From NCBI GenBank assembly GCA_012519815.1, contig JAAYPM010000065.1, positions 1-34,285 on the forward strand: a stretch of DNA of 34,285 bases. The letters are read 5' to 3'. This document shows, in pieces, positions 27,695 to 34,285 of the stretch. Source of the DNA: Bacteroidales bacterium. GTDB taxonomy: Bacteria > Bacteroidota > Bacteroidia > Bacteroidales > UBA1715. A program made the translations under genes and the position numbers. The stretch's first letter is position 1, and every line of letters begins with the position of its first letter. The notes beneath the pieces were generated by a model. It saw only the letters and a list, made by a program, of their open reading frames with translations. It ran no database searches and was not told the origin of the DNA.

Positions 27695-30600
27695 TTAGTG
27701 TAATATAATATAATGGGTATGAATAGATTTTGTTGTATAAACCTTAAGTAAATACGTACCTCGTGGCAAATGAGCTACAGAAATTGTAGCATCTGAAGTT
27801 TTATATATTTGCTGCCCCATATTGGTGTACAAAATCACATATTCAAATTCGTCATACGTAAGCGTAACATATTCCCGTGCTGGGTTTGGATACACATATT
27901 CTGGTGTCAGCACATACTCATCAATAGCAATTGGTGGAAAATTAGCCTCGCCGGGAGAACCATGTGAAGCACCAGCAGCCCAATTAAGAGGATTTGCATT
28001 ATCTAATTCAGGATACATAAGAGCAAGGGTATATCCATAGCCATTTGCAAGCATAGGCCATGGGCTAAAAATAGAATAATGAACCGAATCAATCATAAAT
28101 TCATATTGATCATACAATCGCACCATATCAGAATAACTCCCTAAAGATAAAGGAATTGTCACATACGAAACATCTGGAAATATTTCAGAAAAATATGTTG
28201 GATTATCACATAATACAAGATATCCATGTGCAGGAATAATTGTTCCTGTAGGAATAATACTCATGTTATCATCATTATTATCGCGAATTATCCAATTCGA
28301 CACGTCAACATCACGAGAACTCGTATTATATAATTCTACCCAATCGCCACTATTAAAATATGTTTGCGATTTGTAGTTTATTTCATTTATTACAATTGCA
28401 TTACGCGAAGGCGTTAACGCAATAGGAGCATTTTCGGCACCCGGCGTTCCACCGTAGGTAATAGAACGCCAAGCAAGCGGGTCTGTTCTATCCACAGTTC
28501 CGGGATTTAACGCAAGCGTATATCCATAGCCATCAGCCTTTTGCAACCACGGGCTTCGGTCAGAATACGCAATACGATCTATTTCAAAAGACGCAGCATC
28601 ATACAGTTGAATACAATCTTTTTTATTTGAAAATGGGAATGGAATATTTCCAACATACAAAATATTTTCATGTGCATACGCTTGTGTAAACCTCACAGTA
28701 TCAGAACAAACCACAAGATAAGAATAAGCAGGAATTACAGTGTTTTGAGGAAACACATACGAGCTATGAGAGAATTGTCCACGTAAAATCCAATCAGATA
28801 TATCACATGCAACATCACTATCATTATACAATTCAATCCAATTTCCACCAGCTGTTGAATCAATAGGATTATATTGTAATTCGGTAAAATACACATGAGG
28901 CATAAGCGTTTCGTCATACTCAAAAACAGCATGAACAGAAACATTTGAAGTACGCGTAAGTACAATGCGAGGCTCTGTAGAAGTAACATCACCCTCCCAA
29001 CGAACAAATTTATATCCTGGTGCGGGGAGTGCTGTAAGTGTTATTGGTACCGATTTAAAATACAATCCAGACCAAGGAAACGATGTTATATCAATGGTAT
29101 TAATATGTATTTTCCCTGCAGTTGATTCAGAAGTTGTAAGCGAAAGTTTATAACTACCTGCCGTGTTAAAATGTTGCTCAAAATGTTGTCGCATAATCGC
29201 ACCACGCTGAGAACCAAACGCTTTCATTGCCTCAATGTTTTGTGTCATTGTTCTGGCATTTGCAGTTGAGCCTAACCACTTTTGATTGTGTGCCGAAAAT
29301 TCTGGAGTGATTTTTTGAGCTAAAGAATCAATCACATAATGTATAGAATCAGGCAAAAATGTAGTATTCAATCGGTCGGCTAAAGTATTCATTAACAAAA
29401 TATTGAAATCATTATTTTGTGTCAATTTCCGAAAAAACAGAGTAGCCCATGGTGGATTTGGCCAGTCAATACTTGGGTCATTTTTTAGAGCAAAATCAAG
29501 CATATTTCTATATACTTTTGAAGCATCCCAAATACCAAAACCAAAATCAGCATCATACAGCATTAATCGCCATTTTCCTTGCGGAGAATTTTCGCGCCAA
29601 TAAAAAATATTATTTCCCAACCAATCCTCATTTACCACAAACATTTCAATAACAAAATAGGCAATATAGTTTGAGATATCTAAATCTTGTTGTACACGCT
29701 CATAATTTTCAGGCAGCGACAAATCATTATTTTCAATAAAATTGGTAAGGTCAACATACGTATCAGCAGAACCTGCACGCATATCCCATGGCGAATTTGC
29801 AAACAAACATAAATTTTCGTGTTCAATTCCATAATTTGATTTAAAATAATGTTTATTTGGCTTTTCGCGTAAATTTTGAATTCCAAAATAACTTCCATTC
29901 ACATACACAATTGATGCTCTGTATGCAGAACGAGCCACTCCCATATTTTTTACTAACGTTGAAATCATTCCATCTCGCATATGCGTGTTAAGATAGTCGT
30001 TTCCAGAATTTCTAAGAATAAAAGATTGAAATTCGTATATTGGTTTATCATGAAACATTTGATACGCAATTTTAGAATCTCCGTATCTTGAACGTGCATA
30101 AAATTTCAAAGATTTTTGTGGATGCATACGACTCCAATTTCCCGAAATTTTAACTCCTAAATTATATGAAAAATCAACAGAACCATCGGGTTCAATAATA
30201 GTAACATGGGAAGGTTTTTCCCAATCTTCCCAATAATTTGCTCCATAATGTGGTTCTGCTTTTTCAGCATGCGGACCTTCGACATATATTCCAGTGTTCC
30301 AATCAAAAAAATCATCATGTTTTACTGCTATTGAAACTATTGGAATTGAACGAGCACGTGCATGTTTTATAAAACTAATACTGGTTACGGCACTTGGTAA
30401 ATAACCATTTTTAAATACACGAGCACGCACATACACAGATTTTGAAATTTCAATGCTATCGGTATATATAGCAGATGTTTCAGTAGGTTCAGACCCGTCG
30501 ATTGTATAACGAATTACTGCATTACTTTCATTTGAGTAAAAACCAAGATTAAATGTGGTTTTAAAGACTTTAGACATCTCACTTGGAATTGGTTTTGAAA

Positions 30601-31684
30601 TAGTTTTTGCTACAAAACGTTGTGTAGAATTCTTAGTACCTGGTGTAGGAACATCAAAATAAAAGTTCTCAAATGCATTTCCGTCATATCTTCCTATAGA
30701 AACATCTGGCAATATATTATTGTATGCAATGCTATCAACAATATCACCATTTTTTAGCAAATAAAGCGTTTCTCCTTTTGCTGGTAACTTAAACGGAAAA
30801 ACAAGTAAAGAGCTTTCAGCTGAAGGCAGAGTAATAAAATTCGAAACAGGTTTAACAAACTCTTGTTCAACAGAGTATCCGAAACTTAAAATAGGAATTG
30901 CAGTTAAATCAGAAGATTCAATATTGACATTATGCACTTGAATTGCGATACAATTTTCGCCAACATGTAAAACATTTTGAATGTCAGCTATTTCAAATCC
31001 TTCTATTGGCAATCCTCTAAACCAGTTTGCTTCATAATTATTTGCCGCATTTCCAGACGCATGTTCGTTAAACAAAGGCGGTTTTCCAACAAGTCCAACT
31101 CTTGCAATTTCATGTCCATTTATATATGCAACAAATCCATCATCATAATCCATATGTAAAATAGCCGATGCAATTTCAGAAATATCATCAAGCGTAAATA
31201 TTTTGCGAATAAACACCGAAACCGTTGGTGGAATAATAGTTTCGTCATCGTTATCACCATATCCAAAACCAGAATTTCCCGTTTGCCAAGAACTTGCATT
31301 AAATTCAGGAAGTTTCCATTCAGACGGGAGTTCAGCTTGTGGTAAAATATATTGCCAAGAGTCTCCTTTATCAATAATTGTTTGCCATTGAGCTACAGAA
31401 ACTGCATGTTCATTATAGGTAAGAAGCACATATTCCTGTGGAGAAATGGTTATTTCGGGTAATTGAAACGGCGTTTCGATTGTGTTTTTTATAGCAATAC
31501 TATACTCCGAAAGATTGCAAACGTGAGAAGAAATATTTTTAAGTTCTATCCAATCAGGCGACTCTTCGGTCTCTTCGTCATGTATATAAGAAATATTAGA
31601 TGGCGAAATTTCAGAAATAATAATATTTTGAGCCGAAAGACGAAAAAAGCATACTACAAAAAAAAACACATATACGTGTTTCAT
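27695..31684 (-). CDS. Giant CotH-kinase-family exoprotein with lamin-tail domains and T9SS type A signal
   Basis: 1329 residues. A signal peptide ends RLSAQ (~19). In order: lamin-tail domain (LTD, ~22-110, IIISEISPSN and DWIELKN); a jelly-roll-like region (~110-270); a chitobiase-C-terminal-like domain (~385-440, IRYTIDGSEPTETSAIYT); the CotH kinase fold (~450-840); an InlB-B-repeat-like segment (~870-930, APGYKFVRWEGDV); two more LTDs (~945-1085 and ~1105-1250, each with W-(I/V)-E-L-Y-N); and a type A sorting domain (VYPNPAREYVTLTY to the end). CotH hallmarks are present: GVKISGNWSRMHPQKSLKF, FILRNSGNDYLNTHMRDGM and LYDADFGFG with D711 and D713. B. subtilis CotH phosphorylates spore-coat proteins; targets here are unknown. 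The gene lies 10 bases after the DUF2490 gene in the operon. Confidence 0.9.
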   Translation of the reverse strand: MKHVYVFFFVVCFFRLSAQNIIISEISPSNISYIHDEETEESPDWIELKNISSHVCNLSEYSIAIKNTIETPFQLPEITISPQEYVLLTYNEHAVSVAQWQTIIDKGDSWQYILPQAELPSEWKLPEFNASSWQTGNSGFGYGDNDDETIIPPTVSVFIRKIFTLDDISEIASAILHMDYDDGFVAYINGHEIARVGLVGKPPLFNEHASGNAANNYEANWFRGLPIEGFEIADIQNVLHVGENCIAIQVHNVNIESSDLTAIPILSFGYSVEQEFVKPVSNFITLPSAESSLLVFPFKLPAKGETLYLLKNGDIVDSIAYNNILPDVSIGRYDGNAFENFYFDVPTPGTKNSTQRFVAKTISKPIPSEMSKVFKTTFNLGFYSNESNAVIRYTIDGSEPTETSAIYTDSIEISKSVYVRARVFKNGYLPSAVTSISFIKHARARSIPIVSIAVKHDDFFDWNTGIYVEGPHAEKAEPHYGANYWEDWEKPSHVTIIEPDGSVDFSYNLGVKISGNWSRMHPQKSLKFYARSRYGDSKIAYQMFHDKPIYEFQSFILRNSGNDYLNTHMRDGMISTLVKNMGVARSAYRASIVYVNGSYFGIQNLREKPNKHYFKSNYGIEHENLCLFANSPWDMRAGSADTYVDLTNFIENNDLSLPENYERVQQDLDISNYIAYFVIEMFVVNEDWLGNNIFYWRENSPQGKWRLMLYDADFGFGIWDASKVYRNMLDFALKNDPSIDWPNPPWATLFFRKLTQNNDFNILLMNTLADRLNTTFLPDSIHYVIDSLAQKITPEFSAHNQKWLGSTANARTMTQNIEAMKAFGSQRGAIMRQHFEQHFNTAGSYKLSLTTSESTAGKIHINTIDITSFPWSGLYFKSVPITLTALPAPGYKFVRWEGDVTSTEPRIVLTRTSNVSVHAVFEYDETLMPHVYFTELQYNPIDSTAGGNWIELYNDSDVACDISDWILRGQFSHSSYVFPQNTVIPAYSYLVVCSDTVRFTQAYAHENILYVGNIPFPFSNKKDCIQLYDAASFEIDRIAYSDRSPWLQKADGYGYTLALNPGTVDRTDPLAWRSITYGGTPGAENAPIALTPSRNAIVINEINYKSQTYFNSGDWVELYNTSSRDVDVSNWIIRDNNDDNMSIIPTGTIIPAHGYLVLCDNPTYFSEIFPDVSYVTIPLSLGSYSDMVRLYDQYEFMIDSVHYSIFSPWPMLANGYGYTLALMYPELDNANPLNWAAGASHGSPGEANFPPIAIDEYVLTPEYVYPNPAREYVTLTYDEFEYVILYTNMGQQIYKTSDATISVAHLPRGTYLLKVYTTKSIHTHYIILH

Positions 31685-31694
31685 AAACTATGAT

Positions 31695-32360
31695 TTAAAA
31701 ATCCTTAATTACTATAAACGACAAACCCGAAACTGTTTTAGGCACAGACGATTTTAAAGTTTGTTTGTACGTATATCCAACATCAAATTTTAGAGTTTTT
31801 AAAATTTTAAACGAAACAGCTGCACTATAGCGAATTTCAGAAAGAGCATATATCGAAGTATTCACAAGAGGATGAAACGTTTCGAGAGTAATATTAGGTT
31901 CCCACCATAATTTTTTACGTCTATATGACACTTTGATTCTATTTCGATTTACAAAATCAAACAATAAATCACCTGCATCATTTGTATAAGAATTTCGCGA
32001 CATTTCAGACTTATTTCGATAATCGAATCGTATATATTTATATCGATAACGATATCGTAAATTCACAGACATTTTATGTCTTGGAAAAAAACCTTGATCA
32101 TACAATCTATGAGTAAGGCTATACGCAGCACCTATTTTTATTGATTTTGAAGCAGAGTATCCAAATCCTATTTCCTGAGAATGTGATTTTAACAAAAAAA
32201 AAGGATGAGTAAATTTCATATCCGCCTCAAAATCAGCACTCAACTTATCAAGCAGGGGAATTGAAGTTTCAAAGCCGAAACTGGTTTCATTTGTATGCAC
32301 TTGTGCTATGCTACACAAGGGCAATGCAAGCACTAAAACTATGTTTCGCAGAAATTTCAT
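31695..32360 (-). CDS. DUF2490-type outer-membrane beta-barrel protein
   Basis: 221 residues with a signal peptide (MKFLRNIVLVLALPLCSIAQ). The rest is a run of alternating aromatic/basic strands (SVNLRYRYRYKYIRFDYRNK, NRIKVSYRRKKLWWEP, KFDVGYTYKQTL) ending in a C-terminal Phe, as expected for an outer-membrane barrel of ~10-12 strands. This matches the DUF2490 pattern (barrel with YR-rich strands). Its role is unknown; position suggests an outer-membrane component for the VTC/CotH operon. It starts 5 bases after the DUF4956 gene. Confidence 0.75.
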   Translation of the reverse strand: MKFLRNIVLVLALPLCSIAQVHTNETSFGFETSIPLLDKLSADFEADMKFTHPFFLLKSHSQEIGFGYSASKSIKIGAAYSLTHRLYDQGFFPRHKMSVNLRYRYRYKYIRFDYRNKSEMSRNSYTNDAGDLLFDFVNRNRIKVSYRRKKLWWEPNITLETFHPLVNTSIYALSEIRYSAAVSFKILKTLKFDVGYTYKQTLKSSVPKTVSGLSFIVIKDF

Positions 32361-32365
32361 AAAAA

Positions 32366-33025
32366 TTATAAATTATTATCTCCGCTAAATTCTTCGGCAA
32401 GTTTGTTTACATCATTATCTGCTTCATAATAATAGATTTGAATTCGTGCAGAGTCGGTAAGAAAATTCACATCTCCAATTTCAATTCTATTAATAACTAA
32501 ACCTGTTCTTTCTTCTAAATCGTCTTTTAATTCCTGAGCTTTTTCGGGTTTAATTAACTCTATATTATCATATCGAATAAGTTTATGTGATTCATGACGA
32601 AGCAATAGAACTTTTTCGAGTAAGTATGTTACCGCTACAATAGCAAGATTTGTAAATAACAATTCAGCATAGCTAATTTTTTTATTTGCAAGTGCATTAA
32701 TTACCGAAACGCCTATTACAATAAACAAATACGTCATTTCTTTTATAGGTAGTTGCACGGTTCGGTATCGAATAATACCAAAAATAGCAAATAATCCCAA
32801 AGCAAATCCTAATTGAATTTTTACGCTTCCTAACATAAAACATAGTAAAAAGACCGTTGTAGAAATAAGAATAAAAGTGAACAAAAAATCTTTTCGCCGT
32901 GCTACTGAATAATATAATCCTCTTACTAATAATAAGGTAAAAATTAAATTAAATGTAAATCTCAAGAGTAATTCTAAGAAATCATCTACTTTAATTAAAT
33001 CTAATCCGAACAATTCTAATTCCAT
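32366..33025 (-). CDS. DUF4956 inner-membrane protein
   Basis: 219 residues. About four membrane helices lie between 22 and 140 (FTFNLIFTLLLVRGLYY, FLFTFILISTTVFLLCFMLG, LGFALGLFAIFGIIRYRTVQ, MTYLFIVIGVSVINALA, plus LFTNLAIVAVTYLLEKVLLL). The GLFAIFGIIRYRT segment and the cytosolic C-terminal domain (~150-219, RTGLVINRIEIGDVNFLTDSA) are typical of DUF4956. Members are commonly encoded next to VTC polyphosphate-polymerase domain proteins, as here (5 bases downstream). The likely job is a membrane partner or channel for the VTC protein, by analogy with the membrane parts of the yeast VTC complex; this is inference. Confidence 0.82.
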   Translation of the reverse strand: MELELFGLDLIKVDDFLELLLRFTFNLIFTLLLVRGLYYSVARRKDFLFTFILISTTVFLLCFMLGSVKIQLGFALGLFAIFGIIRYRTVQLPIKEMTYLFIVIGVSVINALANKKISYAELLFTNLAIVAVTYLLEKVLLLRHESHKLIRYDNIELIKPEKAQELKDDLEERTGLVINRIEIGDVNFLTDSARIQIYYYEADNDVNKLAEEFSGDNNL

Positions 33026-33030
33026 CTGTT

Positions 33031-33789
33031 TTAAATTTCAGTTTTTAGTTTATCAATATATCTTAATTTACGTTTAAATCTGTTTAATCGCACTTCTGAA
33101 TTACTTGCAGCAGTACCAACAGCATATTTACTCATACTTTTTTGAAATATTCTATGTTTTTTTAACGCTTCAGCCATTTCAGTATTTGACTTTGTTTTTT
33201 CTCGTTTTAATTCAACAATACAAATATGAGAAAAATCGACAGTTTTCCCCGTTTTTACATTTGACGCCTGTAAATCTACATCAATTGTAATACGTTCGCC
33301 ATGCATTAAATTTACAAGTGTAATGCGTGTGTAGGTAACTTTTGAGGTTGCTTCGAGTTCGTCCCACGAAAACGGAGAATATTTTTGAAGAAATTCTTGT
33401 GCATTTTCTAATCCTTGTGCAATATCATATTTTATACGATTTTTGAATGTGATTTTTTTATTGTTTTTAAATTTCACTTCTAAAAAGGCAATACCACTTG
33501 AACCGTATGTTCTATGACGAACTTTATATCGATTTATGCGTCCAGTTTGATGAATTTGATACATTTTTTTATCTGCTGTATCATAATATACGGTAAAATA
33601 TTCTTGAAATGGAGTTTGAGCAACATGTAGCACGCGATACGCATCTTTTACATCGGCAAGAATTTTTGGCAGCTTAGATATTTCAAATACAAATTTTGTG
33701 TCAGTTCTATTCAATAATTTAACCGAGTCCATTTCCGCAAGGGAAACAGGCTGCATTTGAGCAATAATATGTGATATTTCGTTAATCAT
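33031..33789 (-). CDS. VTC-type polyphosphate polymerase domain protein
   Basis: 252 residues, one domain, no signal peptide and no membrane helix, so cytosolic. It shows the triphosphate-tunnel fold of the VTC family: LLNRTDTKFVFEI (first basic strand), YFTVYYDTADKKMY, GRINRYKVRHRTYG, FLEVKFKNNKKITFKNRI (E-x-K strand), ITIDVDL and CIVELKREK (late acidic/basic strand). Yeast Vtc4 makes polyphosphate from ATP; bacterial relatives are assigned by homology only. It overlaps the upstream YD-repeat gene by 8 bases and is followed 5 bases later by DUF4956, its usual neighbour. Confidence 0.85.
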   Translation of the reverse strand: MINEISHIIAQMQPVSLAEMDSVKLLNRTDTKFVFEISKLPKILADVKDAYRVLHVAQTPFQEYFTVYYDTADKKMYQIHQTGRINRYKVRHRTYGSSGIAFLEVKFKNNKKITFKNRIKYDIAQGLENAQEFLQKYSPFSWDELEATSKVTYTRITLVNLMHGERITIDVDLQASNVKTGKTVDFSHICIVELKREKTKSNTEMAEALKKHRIFQKSMSKYAVGTAASNSEVRLNRFKRKLRYIDKLKTEI

Positions 33790-34261
33790 TACGATACTCG
33801 TAAATATATGTTTTTTCTTTTATAAGTTTTTGCGATTCATTGTATGTTTTTCGCAAAATTCTATCTCCATTTTCATTATATGAATACACATGTTTATAAA
33901 CAAGTGTTCCTTTTGCATCATACTCTGATTCGGTAATTTTTAAATTCTCATCATTATACGTATTAACTGTTTTTCTTACAACTTTTCCTCTTGCATCATA
34001 TTCAATTTCGGTAAGTTTGCTTTTTCCTTGATACGTACATACAGTATATCGTTTTAAATCACCTTCTTTATTATATTCAGAATCTTTTAATTCATTACCT
34101 CTTTCGTCATATTCATACTTTCTATCGATGACTTTACCAAAACTTCCTTTTTCAAAAGATTGGTTATATTCTGTAATTGTTTTTATATCTCGTTTTTTTG
34201 TTTGCGAAAAACTCACAAAAGAACTTAAAACAAGTACACATAAGGCAAAATATCGAGTCAT
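33782..34261 (-). CDS. Secreted YD-repeat-like small protein
   Basis: 159 residues. A signal peptide (MTRYFALCVLVLSSFVSFSQ) is followed by about five ~22-residue repeats of the form Y(D/N)..G.(L/V)......Y, for example YDERGNELKDSEYNKEGDL and YDARGKVVRKTVNTYNDENL. This resembles RHS/YD or MORN-like variant repeats found in small Bacteroidota exported proteins. It is the first gene of the operon visible in the window, only 24 bases from the window end, so the operon promoter is not fully visible. No enzyme motif. Its 3' end overlaps the polymerase-domain gene by 8 bases, so the two are tightly coupled. Function unknown. Confidence 0.75.
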   Translation of the reverse strand: MTRYFALCVLVLSSFVSFSQTKKRDIKTITEYNQSFEKGSFGKVIDRKYEYDERGNELKDSEYNKEGDLKRYTVCTYQGKSKLTEIEYDARGKVVRKTVNTYNDENLKITESEYDAKGTLVYKHVYSYNENGDRILRKTYNESQKLIKEKTYIYEYRND

Positions 34262-34285
34262 ACTATTAATAATTTGAAATATATA

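Overview
The window looks like one AT-rich stretch of a Bacteroidota chromosome (Bacteroidales/Cytophagales-type; I cannot place it lower). Three signs support this. Several secreted proteins carry type IX secretion (T9SS) sorting domains. There is a PorP/SprF protein and a SusC/RagA-type TonB-dependent receptor. Promoter -7 boxes match the Bacteroidota consensus TAnnTTTG, while Shine-Dalgarno sites are largely absent. No rRNA, tRNA, CRISPR array, insertion sequence or phage gene was seen.

Layout. 1-3130 holds the 3' part of a large SprB-repeat adhesin with a type B sorting domain, followed at once by its likely PorP/SprF partner. 3176-6906 holds a T9SS type A secreted protein with an internal duplication, then a lipoprotein GH5 endoglucanase. 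7019-11032 holds an AsmA-family protein and a sensor histidine kinase. 11092-12384 is tyrS, facing an orphan SusC receptor (12395-15343, minus). A small T9SS type A protein diverges from susC at 15615-16127. 16154-20995 (minus) is a small surface-glycan locus: a WecE-like aminotransferase, a polyprenyl-phosphate-type GT2, a WecD/FdtC-like N-acetyltransferase, and a multi-pass GT-C-like protein whose frame is broken at a G8 tract. A degraded second copy of the start of that last gene lies just beyond its 3' end. 21317-24235 is a LamG/metallophosphoesterase exoprotein. 24354-26396 is purB-rsmE. 26385-34261 is a tight six-gene minus-strand operon: YD-repeat exoprotein, VTC-type polyphosphate polymerase domain protein, DUF4956 membrane protein, DUF2490 outer-membrane barrel, giant CotH-kinase/lamin-tail T9SS protein, and SdiA-regulated-type lipoprotein.

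How they may work together. The glycan locus is what would be expected for making dTDP-Fuc4NAc or a close relative, loading it on a lipid carrier and adding it to a glycan at the periplasmic face. The homopolymer tract suggests this last step may be switched on and off. The CotH operon spans cytosol, inner membrane, outer membrane and cell exterior, and is the best candidate here for an incompletely described system: a polyphosphate-synthase fold linked to an exported kinase fold. Its biochemical role here is inference only.

Limits: all family calls were made by reading motifs, without any database search. GC content, identities and promoter scores were estimated by eye.
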